Shown here: positions 16,010-24,496 of the stretch, piece after piece
Layout: each line of letters opens with the position of its first letter
Position numbering within the stretch: position 1 is the stretch's first letter
Translations under genes and position numbers: made by a program
Notes under the pieces: model-generated
Told to the model about the DNA's origin: nothing
Seen by the model: the letters and a program-made list of their open reading frames with translations, nothing else
Database searches by the model: none
DNA from: Roseivirga sp. E12
GTDB taxonomy: Bacteria; Bacteroidota; Bacteroidia; Cytophagales; Cyclobacteriaceae
Length of the DNA stretch: 64,000 bases
Direction: 5' to 3'
Assembly (NCBI RefSeq): GCF_017592825.1
Contig: NZ_JAGFMD010000001.1
Span: forward strand, 1,550,001-1,614,000

Positions 16010-18619
16010 GTGAAGAAAAACCCATCTCATATCACCCCTCCTAGATTAGCAGAAAAACTACTACTGTGGTTTCTCAAAGATGAGTTAGCAGAAGAGGTCT
16101 TAGGTGATCTGGAAGAAAAATTCAGCTCAACGATTATCACAAAATCGGTAAGTCGAGCAAAAAGAAATTATTGGTATCAGGTCTTGAAGTACATCAGACC
16201 TTTTGCCTTGAAGCATAACCGGTCAATCAACTCAAATCAAACAGCCATGTTTAAACACAACATTTTAATATCCTTCAGAAGCTTCAAGCGCTTCAAAACC
16301 ACTTTTGGCATCAACCTCCTTGGACTTGCCACTGGTTTAGCAAGTGCATTATTAATTTACCTCTGGGTAAATGACGAATTGAATGTAGATAACTTCAATG
16401 AAAAAGATAGTCAGCGTCATGTCCAGATAATATATAGTTATCCCACCTCCGGAACCATCCAAACTGAACTCAATGGGGCCCCCAACCCCCTATTTGAGGC
16501 ACTGGCTGAAGAAATGCCGGAAGTAGAGTACGCTGTACCAGTGGTTATAGACCCTTATTACAAAGGTGTTCTTTCTGCTGGTGACAACAGTGCACGAGCA
16601 CAATTTCAATTTATTGGGAATGGCTATTTCAATATATTTCCTGGCGACTTTATCCACGGCAACAAGCACAAAATACTATCAGACAAAGGAGAGGTTGCTA
16701 TTTCCGAAAAACTAGCCTTGAGTTTATTTCAATCTACGGAAAAGGCCATGGGCCAACTAGTAGAATTAAAGAATGAAGGTTATGGTGGCTCATACCTGGT
16801 TTCGGGAGTTTTTAAATCAAGCCCCAATTCTTCAACTGCCTCTGACGCTTTATTTAGCTACGAACTCTTTCGAAATCCCGAAATGATGAAATGGTATAAC
16901 GGTGGCACCCAAGCACATTTAGTACTCAAAGAAGGTGTCGACCTAGACCAGTTCAATGCTAAAATCAAGGATTTTTTGAAAACAGTATGGAAGAATTCTA
17001 ATTTCATTCTGTACGCTCAACCCTATTCTGAAGGATACCTCTATGGAAATTACGAACAAGGAATACCAGTGGCCGGTAGAATCATTTATGTAAGACTCTT
17101 TTCCATTATCGCTCTCTTTGTATTGGCCATTGCCTGTATCAACTATATGAATTTTTCGACTGCCAAGGCATCTAGAAGAATCAAAGAGATTGGTGTAAAA
17201 AAGGCGATTGGTGTAGGACGAAAATCATTGATTATTCAATATTTCAGTGAGTCTCTGTTTATGGCATTCCTCTCCTTAATCATAGCCATAGGTATAGCTT
17301 TTCTTCTCCTGCCACAATTCAATGAGATTACCGGAAAGCAATTAACATTTAATCTGGGCAGCGATGCTATACTTTCTATTCTCGGAATCACGGCATTCAC
17401 AGGGCTAATATCAGGCATTTACCCTGCTCTTTTGCTCTCTGGCTTCAACCCTGTTGTGGCATTGAAGGGAAAGTTAAAAAGCGAGATAAAAGGCGTATGG
17501 CTACGTAAAGGACTTGTCGTCTTTCAATTCGCCATATCAGTCATACTCATAGTATCTGTAATCGTCATTTACAAACAGGTAGAGTTTATCCAGACGACTA
17601 ATCTGGGCTACAACAAAGACCATATCATCACTTTTGCCAAAGAAGGAAAACTCCAAAAAGACGCCCAAGCATTCTTTACAGAGGTCAAAAATATTCCTGG
17701 GGTAGTAAATGCCTCGCAAATGAATGGTGAACTTCCTGGCAGAATTGGTTTTTCACAAGGATTCAAGTGGGAAGGCATGAGCGAAGAAGATAAAAATTTA
17801 AGATTCCACATTATTAGTGGAGGCTACGATCTGATCGACCTGCTTGGGATAAGGCTTAAAGAAGGGCGTGATTTTTCACGTGACTTCCCGACAGACAAAG
17901 ATGCCTACATCTTGAATGAAACAGCCCTTAAAATGACCAAGTTAGAAAATCCGATTGGTCAAAAATTTGGGAATTTTAACCCAAATGCCAGAACGAAAGA
18001 GATCATAGGTGTGGTAGAAAATTTTCATTTTCAGTCCTTACAAGAAGAAATCAGGCCGCTCTTTTTTCGCTTAAGTGATCAAGCAGAAAAATTCGTTGTG
18101 AAAATACAAGCAGGCACCGAAAGAGAAACCATCTCACGGATTGAAGAGCTCTATGAAGGTTTGAACGAAGGCTATCCCTTTGAGTACAAGTTTTTGGACG
18201 ATGACTATCAGGCACTTTATGCTTCAGAAGAACGTATCTCAGTACTTTCCAAATATTTTGCAGGCATAGCCATTGCTATTTCTTGTCTGGGCTTATTGGC
18301 CTTAACAGCATTTAGCACACAAAGGAGGTTTAAGGAAATTGCGATCAGAAAGGTCTTAGGCTCCAGTGGGACGGATATTGTCAGGCTTCTTTCTCAAGAC
18401 TTTATCCGCTTAGTATTTCTAGCTATCCTAATCGCACTGCCAGTAAGTTACTACCTCATGAAAAATTGGCTCAATGACTTTGCATTCCGAATTGGGTTGG
18501 ACCCAATGTATTTCGTCATAGCGGGAGTACTTATGATGGTTGTGGCTTGGCTTACAATCATGACACAGACGGCCAAATCAGCCAAAGTGAATGTCACAGA
18601 AAGTTTGAGAAGCGAATAG
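16010..18619 (+). CDS. Permease 4: prefix-domain MacB/FtsX-type permease
   Basis: 869 residues from GTG 16010, six bases after permease 3. The prefix domain comes first, then a conserved Met at 16247 and TM1 (GLATGLASALLIYLWVNDEL). Coupling blocks are KEIGVKKAIGVGRKS in the first module and KEIAIRKVLGSSGTD in the second. The sequence of the first periplasmic domain and the C-terminal QRRFKEIAIRK region is closest to permease 6, which lies in the other block. This argues that the blocks exchanged or shared members. No ATPase is encoded with it. Confidence 0.9.
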   Translation: MKKNPSHITPPRLAEKLLLWFLKDELAEEVLGDLEEKFSSTIITKSVSRAKRNYWYQVLKYIRPFALKHNRSINSNQTAMFKHNILISFRSFKRFKTTFGINLLGLATGLASALLIYLWVNDELNVDNFNEKDSQRHVQIIYSYPTSGTIQTELNGAPNPLFEALAEEMPEVEYAVPVVIDPYYKGVLSAGDNSARAQFQFIGNGYFNIFPGDFIHGNKHKILSDKGEVAISEKLALSLFQSTEKAMGQLVELKNEGYGGSYLVSGVFKSSPNSSTASDALFSYELFRNPEMMKWYNGGTQAHLVLKEGVDLDQFNAKIKDFLKTVWKNSNFILYAQPYSEGYLYGNYEQGIPVAGRIIYVRLFSIIALFVLAIACINYMNFSTAKASRRIKEIGVKKAIGVGRKSLIIQYFSESLFMAFLSLIIAIGIAFLLLPQFNEITGKQLTFNLGSDAILSILGITAFTGLISGIYPALLLSGFNPVVALKGKLKSEIKGVWLRKGLVVFQFAISVILIVSVIVIYKQVEFIQTTNLGYNKDHIITFAKEGKLQKDAQAFFTEVKNIPGVVNASQMNGELPGRIGFSQGFKWEGMSEEDKNLRFHIISGGYDLIDLLGIRLKEGRDFSRDFPTDKDAYILNETALKMTKLENPIGQKFGNFNPNARTKEIIGVVENFHFQSLQEEIRPLFFRLSDQAEKFVVKIQAGTERETISRIEELYEGLNEGYPFEYKFLDDDYQALYASEERISVLSKYFAGIAIAISCLGLLALTAFSTQRRFKEIAIRKVLGSSGTDIVRLLSQDFIRLVFLAILIALPVSYYLMKNWLNDFAFRIGLDPMYFVIAGVLMMVVAWLTIMTQTAKSAKVNVTESLRSE
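16028..16124 (+). repeat. 97-bp near-identical tract, copy in permease 4
   Basis: Partner of 13394-13490; a single mismatch over 97 bases. It begins 18 bases after the GTG start and covers the prefix helices. Confidence 0.85.
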
Positions 18620-18635
18620 ATTGAGCACTGGCCTG

Positions 18636-18675
18636 TCCTCCTTTGGAGGAGGTGCCCAAAGGGCGGAGGAGGAAT
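18636..18675 (+). repeat. Intergenic GC-rich repeat, copy B (before permease 5)
   Basis: TCCTCC-TTTGGAGGAG-GTGCCCAAAGGGCGGAGGAGG closely matches copy A at 8025-8064. It is followed at 18686-18706 by CTCCCTCAGGATGACG, resembling one arm of the CGTCAT-type repeat found whole at 21353-21450. The 92-base gap between permeases 4 and 5 is therefore mostly repeat sequence. Confidence 0.7.
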
Positions 18676-18711
18676 TCCAGTCGCTCCTCTCCCTCAGGAT
18701 GACGAAAAACG

Positions 18712-21339
18712 ATGAAAAGGAATAACAGCCATATCACCCCACCAAAACTAGCTGAGAAGCTATTGCTCTGGTTTCTCAAAGATGAATTGGCAGAAGAAGT
18801 ACAAGGTGATTTGGATGAAAAGTTTTTCCTCACATTAAAAAGTCGCTCCAGATTTAAGGCAAAAAGAAATTACTGGTTGCAGGTATTAAACTATATAAGA
18901 CCCTTCGCCTCCAAGAAAACATTGTTCAACCACTCAAATCACAACATCATGCTTAGACACAATCTGTTAATCGGGTATCGTAACCTACTTAAGCACAAAG
19001 CCTATTCCTTCATCAATATCGGAGGTCTGGTATTGGGTATGACCGTGGCACTTCTTATTGGCCTCTGGGTAAATGACGAACTCTCTTACAACAAATATCA
19101 TGACAAGTATGACAGGATTGTTCAGGTAATGCACCAGCGAGAGAGAAGCAATGGGGAGGTGATGACCAATATGTCACAGGTAAGCCAATTAGGCCCTCAC
19201 TTAAAAGAAAATTTTGGTCATTTCTTTAAAGAGGTAGTAATGATGCCTTACAGAACCGAAGAATTGCTCCTATCCACTAATCGTAACACCTTCAACCAGA
19301 CTGGACGATTCATGCAAGAAGATGGGCCGTCATTGTTGGGGTTAAAAATGATACAAGGGACCTATGCTAGTCTTAAAGAAGTAAACTCAATTATGCTTAG
19401 TGAAAGCTTGGCAAAAAAACTATTCGGAGATGTTGACCCAATAGGAGAATTGGTTCAGTTTAAAGCAAAAACAGATCTTATTGTCACAGGTATTTACGAA
19501 GACATCCCCAAGAATTCAGCATTTAATGATGCTCACTTCATTTGTCCATTAAAACTCTCCTATGGCAACGATCCTGGTTTCTTCAAGTGGGATAATTACA
19601 ATACGGCTGTTTTCGGTGAATTACAGCCGGGAATTAAACACGAAGATGTTTCAACAGCAATTGAAGAAACCATGTTCCCACATATGGAGGGTGAAAGCAA
19701 GCCCCGAGCCTTTGTCATGCCAATGAAAGATTGGCATTTGAATTCTTATTATGAGAATGGTATCAAAAAAACCAGCCCTAGAATAAGAGTTATATGGATT
19801 TACAGTGCCATGGGCATCTTTGTGCTCCTATTGGCCTGTATCAATTTTATGAACCTAAGCACCGCCCGTTCTCAACAAAGAATGAAGGAGGTTGGAGTTC
19901 GAAAGGCGATTGGCTCGTTAAGAACACAGCTAACGAGACAATTTCTTTCAGAATCTTTTCTGTTTGTGTTCCTAGCCTTTGGACTCTCGCTGGTCTTGCT
20001 GGCAGCACTACTTCCTTGGTTTAACGATATTTCAGAGAAGAGTATTCAAGTGCCATTTGCCAACTCAAGCTTCTGGCTTTCTTCTCTTGCTTTTATCATT
20101 ATTACTGCGTTCCTGGCGGGTGCTTATCCTGCCTATTATCTGTCATCCTTTAGACCCATTCAGGCACTTAGAGGGTCCATCAAATTTGGTAAGGGAAGAA
20201 CCAAATTAAGACAAGTGTTGGTGGTTTTTCAGTTCACCATCAGCATCGCATTGATCATAGGCACTATTACTATCCACAATCAAACGCAGTTCGCTAAAAA
20301 CAGACCTGTCGGCTATAGTCAAGAAGGTTTGATTACCATAGAGTATCAAAATCAGCAATATGTGGGGATCTTTAACACGCTACAGACAGAGCTGAAAAAA
20401 ATGGGCATGGTTACTGAAATAGCCCAAGCCAATTATCCATTAACCAACACACGCGGACAAACTGGTGGATTTGATTGGACGGGCCTTGAAGAGGAAAGAG
20501 AAGTTATTTTCAATACAGTTTTTGTAAGACCTGAATATGGTAAAACAGTGGGCTGGTCAATTCTTCAAGGAAGAGACTTCGACCGAGAACTAGTATCTGA
20601 CATGCAGAACGGTGTCATTATCAGTGAATCCGCATTAAAAGTAATGAACCTTGAAGACCCAATTGGAAAGAAAATAAAAGCGAAAAACGGTTGGAATGGT
20701 AAAAACGAATACACCATCATTGGAGTGGCAAGTGATATGATTAAAGGATCTCCTTTTGAGGCGCCATTACCCGCTCTTCTTTTCCCAATTGAAGCTGACC
20801 TGGGTTATTTGTTCATTAGAGTTAACCCTCAGGTGAGTCTCTCAGAAGCCCTCCCAGAAATCGAAAATACCTGGCGTGAGTTAGCACCTACACATCCCTT
20901 TCTATATAGCTTTGTGGATGATGAATACGGCTTAAAATTCAAGGAAGAAGAGAGAATATCCAGTCTTGCTACCTTCTTCAGTGTTTTGACTATCCTTATC
21001 AGCACACTCGGCCTCTACGGACTAGCTTCCTTTGTTATGGAGCAACGAATTAAAGAAGTAGGCATCCGCAAGGTTTTAGGGGCAAGCCTACGAAACCTAT
21101 GGAAGCTTTTGTCAACTGATTTTGTCATTTTAATTGGCATTGCCTCCGCCATCGCAGTACCTATCTCCTATTCACCGTTGAGTCAATGGCTCGATTCCTA
21201 TGAATACAGTATTAGCCTGGAGTGGTGGATTTTTGCAGTTGCAATCTTTGGATCGTTAGCAGTCACCCTCATGATTGTAAGTATCCAGACTGTGCGTGCA
21301 GCCATGACCAACCCGTTGAAGTCATTAAGAACAGAGTAA
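18712..21339 (+). CDS. Permease 5: prefix-domain MacB/FtsX-type permease
   Basis: 875 residues from ATG 18712, the same length as permease 1 and its nearest paralogue here. Shared stretches include GRFMQEDGPSLLGLKMIQG versus GHFMQAGAPAMLGLEMIRG and the PMKDWHLNS block. The prefix reads HITPPKLAEKLLLWFLKDELAEEV. The first module has KEVGVRKAIGSLRTQ, and the second has KEVGIRKVLGASLRN, with the usual 4+4 TM layout. A 92-base repeat-filled gap separates it from permease 4, and the same repeat precedes permease 1, so gene and repeat may have been duplicated together. It ends block 1. Confidence 0.9.
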   Translation: MKRNNSHITPPKLAEKLLLWFLKDELAEEVQGDLDEKFFLTLKSRSRFKAKRNYWLQVLNYIRPFASKKTLFNHSNHNIMLRHNLLIGYRNLLKHKAYSFINIGGLVLGMTVALLIGLWVNDELSYNKYHDKYDRIVQVMHQRERSNGEVMTNMSQVSQLGPHLKENFGHFFKEVVMMPYRTEELLLSTNRNTFNQTGRFMQEDGPSLLGLKMIQGTYASLKEVNSIMLSESLAKKLFGDVDPIGELVQFKAKTDLIVTGIYEDIPKNSAFNDAHFICPLKLSYGNDPGFFKWDNYNTAVFGELQPGIKHEDVSTAIEETMFPHMEGESKPRAFVMPMKDWHLNSYYENGIKKTSPRIRVIWIYSAMGIFVLLLACINFMNLSTARSQQRMKEVGVRKAIGSLRTQLTRQFLSESFLFVFLAFGLSLVLLAALLPWFNDISEKSIQVPFANSSFWLSSLAFIIITAFLAGAYPAYYLSSFRPIQALRGSIKFGKGRTKLRQVLVVFQFTISIALIIGTITIHNQTQFAKNRPVGYSQEGLITIEYQNQQYVGIFNTLQTELKKMGMVTEIAQANYPLTNTRGQTGGFDWTGLEEEREVIFNTVFVRPEYGKTVGWSILQGRDFDRELVSDMQNGVIISESALKVMNLEDPIGKKIKAKNGWNGKNEYTIIGVASDMIKGSPFEAPLPALLFPIEADLGYLFIRVNPQVSLSEALPEIENTWRELAPTHPFLYSFVDDEYGLKFKEEERISSLATFFSVLTILISTLGLYGLASFVMEQRIKEVGIRKVLGASLRNLWKLLSTDFVILIGIASAIAVPISYSPLSQWLDSYEYSISLEWWIFAVAIFGSLAVTLMIVSIQTVRAAMTNPLKSLRTE

Positions 21340-21352
21340 CCCAAACCACAAC

Positions 21353-21450
21353 CGTCATTGTGAGGAAAGCACGACCGAAACGATGTCCTCAATGCTGAAC
21401 AATACTTGTCCGGCAGGCAGGAGGGTTGTTTCGCTTTGCTCACAATGACG
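21353..21450. repeat. 98-bp dispersed palindromic repeat (CGTCATTGTGAG type)
   Basis: CGTCATTGTGAG at 21353-21364 and CTCACAATGACG at 21439-21450 are exact 12-base inverted arms. The inside contains further partial complementarity (GAAAGC and GCTTT near the arms) and a CTTGTCCGGCAGGCAGG segment. It looks like a REP/MITE-type intergenic element, with no ORF. It separates the two permease blocks and might act as a transcription terminator or a processed RNA hairpin. Confidence 0.75.
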
Positions 21451-21511
21451 TAAAAAATCATACCCTCCTTTATTTCATGCAACCCTAAGAAATATTTCTT
21501 CTCTTTTCCGT

Positions 21512-21534
21512 AACATACTTTTTATTCGTATGTT
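21512..21534 (+). promoter_or_regulatory. Candidate PadR operator/promoter of the second permease block
   Basis: AACATAC at 21512-21518 and GTATGTT at 21528-21534 form a perfect 7-bp inverted repeat with a 9-base spacer. Outside it, CTCTTTTCCG on the left mirrors CCGAAAAAGAG on the right imperfectly, giving a dyad of about 45 bases. TATGTTTA at 21529-21536 is one base off the TAnnTTTG element. The PadR start is at 21555. The likely use is autorepression. Confidence 0.45.
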
Positions 21535-21554
21535 TATTCCGAAAAAGAGAATAA

Positions 21555-21893
21555 ATGAAAAAAATCACTTTAGGTGCCTTTGAAGAACTGGTACTCCTCA
21601 CGGCAGGTGTACTCCAGGACAATGCCTATGGCGTTACCATTAAACTGGAGCTTGAGCGTCAACTTAAGAAGAAAATAAGCCTTGGCTCTCTTTATTCAGC
21701 ACTACAACGATTAGAAGATAAAGGCTGGGTCAATTCCAGAATTGGCGGAATCACCGAAAAACAGGGCGGGCGAAGAAAGCAGTACTACGACATCACCAAA
21801 GAAGGGATGATGGCATTGGATGAAGTACGCGCTATGCGAAACGGTCTCTTCAACCGCCTGCCAAACGCTAAACTTGACCTGCTTAAATCATGA
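21555..21893 (+). CDS. PadR family transcriptional regulator (block 2)
   Basis: 112 residues, the same family as the regulator at 7678. It begins MKKITLGAFEELVLLTAGVL and has the winged-helix core SLGSLYSALQRLEDKGWV followed by GGRRKQYYDITKEG. It is clearly a paralogue but differs from block 1 in the effector half. Its TGA overlaps the ATG of permease 6 by four bases (ATGA), so regulator and permease are translationally coupled, a tighter linkage than in block 1. Confidence 0.92.
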   Translation: MKKITLGAFEELVLLTAGVLQDNAYGVTIKLELERQLKKKISLGSLYSALQRLEDKGWVNSRIGGITEKQGGRRKQYYDITKEGMMALDEVRAMRNGLFNRLPNAKLDLLKS

Positions 21894-24493
21894 GTCGAAA
21901 GAACAAAAGTCCACGACCACCACGGTTCGCCAAATGGTTACTAGAAAGTTTCTGCTCTTATGACTTCTTGTCAACAGCTCTATGGGACCTGGAAGAATTG
22001 TTTCATCATAACATAAAAGTCAAAGGACTCAGCAAAGCCAGATTCTTCTATACCATGGAAGTGTTAGGCATCATCATTCATCTTTTTTTCAAAGGAAAGA
22101 GTCAATACTCAACTAACAAAACAGCTATGTTAAAACACAACCTTTTAATCTCTATCCGAAGCTTTAAGCGCTTTAAAAGCACATTCCTTATCAATTTGTT
22201 CGGATTGGCCATTGGACTGGCTAGCGCACTGTTGATTTACCTCTGGGTAAATGACGAACTGCATATGGATCAGCTCGGTGAAAAGGATAGTGATAGGCAT
22301 TATCAAATTTTAGTCAATACGGCTCATCCTAGCGGAATTCAGACAAAGACGATGGCACCAACTCCTATGTCACAAGCGATGGCCTCTGAATTGCCAGAAA
22401 TTGATTATACAATACCTATTGTTAATGTAAAGTTCTACCAGGGCATATTATCGTATAAAAACCAATATGTACGAGCCCAACAACTTTTTGTTGGCAGCAG
22501 ATATTTTGATGTATTCCCATGCGATTTTGTCTCGGGAAACAAAGAAACTGCCTTTGATGATAAAAATGGCATTACTATATCAGAATCCATGGCAATCAGT
22601 TTGTTTGGAAATTCAGCCAACGCCATTGGTCAGACGGTTGACTTCAAAAGTGTAAACTTCAACGGACCCTACACAGTTTCCGGAGTATTCAGACCTGATA
22701 AAAACATCTCTTTAGACTTCGACATACTAATGAGTTTTGATCAGTTTCTTACTGCTCGTCCTGAAATGAAAAAATGGTATAACGGAGGAACTGAGACTCA
22801 CTTGGTATTGAAAGAGGGAGTGGACATCGAGCTGTTCAACTCGAAAATTAAAGACTACCTCCATACTAAAGAATTTCAGAGCAAATCACAGACGTTGTTT
22901 ATTCAAAAATACACTGACAGATACCTCTATGGACAGTACGTAAACGGAGAACCCACAGCAGGAAGGATGGTCAATGTTAGAATTTTTTCTCTTATAGCCA
23001 TAGTTGTACTAGTAATTGCCTGTATCAACTACATGAACCTTTCCACTGCACAGGCCTCTAGAAGAATCAAGGAGATTGGTATTAAAAAGGCAGTTGGGGC
23101 TCAACGTAGAAGCTTGGTCTACCAGCACTTTGCCGAATCCATATTCATGACCTCTCTTTCATTGATACTATCAGTCGGAATTGTACTCTTGCTATTGCCT
23201 AAATTCAACGAAATTACGGCTAAGGATTTATCCATTTTCGGAGCATCTGGAGTTATTCTACCCGTTTTAGGTATTACGTTATTGACAGGTCTAGTTTCAG
23301 GCATATATCCTGGAATTTATCTATCCGGTTTCAATACTGTATTGGCTTTGAAAGGAAAACTAAATCCTGGCTCTGGAGCTTTATCGTTGCGTAAAGTATT
23401 AGTAGTATTCCAGTTTATGATTTCGGCCACGTTAATTATTTCGGCCGTGGTGATTCATAGTCAAATCAATTTCGTTCAACAGTTTAATTTGGGCTATGAC
23501 ACCGAACACTTAATCTCATTCCAAAAAGAAGGTAAACTTCGTGACTCTCCGGAAATCTTTATACAAGAAGTCAAGAACATCCCCGGAGTCGCTAATGCTT
23601 CGAGTATGGGAGGAAATCTGGGCATTAAGGTTAGTTCACGTTATAATTTAGAATGGAAAGGTCAGAACCCTGACGACAAGGGTATCTGGTTCCATTTCGT
23701 TGATGGCGGATATGATATCGCTGAAATGTTGGGAGTTGAACTCAAATCCGGACGCCTCCTTTCCACAGATTTTCCATCTGATAAGAAAGCAATAGTAATT
23801 AATGAAACTGCGGCCGAAGTTCTTGGGTTTGACAATCCAATTGGAGAAAAGTTATATGTCGGGCCAGCGTATACAATTGTCGGTATAATCAAAGACTTCC
23901 ACTTTCAAGGAATGCATGAAAAAATCCAACCCTTCTTTTTTAGGCTTGACTCCGGTTCTCGAAACATCATGGTAAAGCTATCAGGAGATAATCAGGCCAA
24001 AACGTTGAAGAAGATAGAAGCATTGCATTCCTCTTTCAATCCTGGTTATCCCTTCGAATTTAGATTCATAGACGACAATTATCAAAAACTCTATGATGAG
24101 GAAAGAAGAATTTCTTCGTTGTCCGACTATTTTGCTATGGTCGCCATAGTCATCTCATGTCTAGGTCTTTTGGCCTTGACCGCTTTTAGTACGCAAAGAA
24201 GATTTAAGGAAATAGCCATACGAAAAGTACTTGGTTCTAAGAACTCGGGCATCATTCACTTGCTATCCAAAGAGTTCTTGATTCTAATAGCAATTGCGAT
24301 CACAGCTGCCCTCCCAATTGGCTATTACTTGATGAAAGATTGGCTAGATGGCTTTGCATTCAGAATAGACTTGCAGCCTTTCTACTTTATTCTTTCAGGC
24401 TTGATTATGCTCATTGTGGCATGGTTAACTATTGCAGCACAAACGGCCAAATCGGTCAAAATTAATATAACCGATAGTCTGAGGAGCGAATAA
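21890..24493 (+). CDS. Permease 6: MacB/FtsX-type permease with variant prefix
   Basis: 867 residues from ATG 21890, overlapping padR by four bases. The N-terminal prefix differs from that of permeases 1-5: PPRFAKWLLESFCSYDFLSTALWDLEELFHH, followed by a KARFFYTMEVLGIIIHLFFKG hydrophobic segment. A conserved Met (22127) then starts the MacB-like part, very similar to permease 4 (RSFKRFKSTF, IYLWVNDEL). Coupling blocks are KEIGIKKAVGAQRRS and KEIAIRKVLGSKNSG. The overall 4+4 TM layout is retained and no ATPase is present. The first 290 bases are near-identical to permease 7. Confidence 0.9.
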   Translation: MSRKNKSPRPPRFAKWLLESFCSYDFLSTALWDLEELFHHNIKVKGLSKARFFYTMEVLGIIIHLFFKGKSQYSTNKTAMLKHNLLISIRSFKRFKSTFLINLFGLAIGLASALLIYLWVNDELHMDQLGEKDSDRHYQILVNTAHPSGIQTKTMAPTPMSQAMASELPEIDYTIPIVNVKFYQGILSYKNQYVRAQQLFVGSRYFDVFPCDFVSGNKETAFDDKNGITISESMAISLFGNSANAIGQTVDFKSVNFNGPYTVSGVFRPDKNISLDFDILMSFDQFLTARPEMKKWYNGGTETHLVLKEGVDIELFNSKIKDYLHTKEFQSKSQTLFIQKYTDRYLYGQYVNGEPTAGRMVNVRIFSLIAIVVLVIACINYMNLSTAQASRRIKEIGIKKAVGAQRRSLVYQHFAESIFMTSLSLILSVGIVLLLLPKFNEITAKDLSIFGASGVILPVLGITLLTGLVSGIYPGIYLSGFNTVLALKGKLNPGSGALSLRKVLVVFQFMISATLIISAVVIHSQINFVQQFNLGYDTEHLISFQKEGKLRDSPEIFIQEVKNIPGVANASSMGGNLGIKVSSRYNLEWKGQNPDDKGIWFHFVDGGYDIAEMLGVELKSGRLLSTDFPSDKKAIVINETAAEVLGFDNPIGEKLYVGPAYTIVGIIKDFHFQGMHEKIQPFFFRLDSGSRNIMVKLSGDNQAKTLKKIEALHSSFNPGYPFEFRFIDDNYQKLYDEERRISSLSDYFAMVAIVISCLGLLALTAFSTQRRFKEIAIRKVLGSKNSGIIHLLSKEFLILIAIAITAALPIGYYLMKDWLDGFAFRIDLQPFYFILSGLIMLIVAWLTIAAQTAKSVKINITDSLRSE
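21914..22179 (+). repeat. 266-bp near-identical tract, copy in permease 6
   Basis: Aligned by eye with 24521-24786 in permease 7: no gaps and about 13 mismatches (roughly 95% identity). It spans the variant prefix and the first residues of the permease part. Identity then drops quickly, so the tract is a duplicated or converted 5' module. Confidence 0.85.
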
Positions 24494-24496
24494 ATC

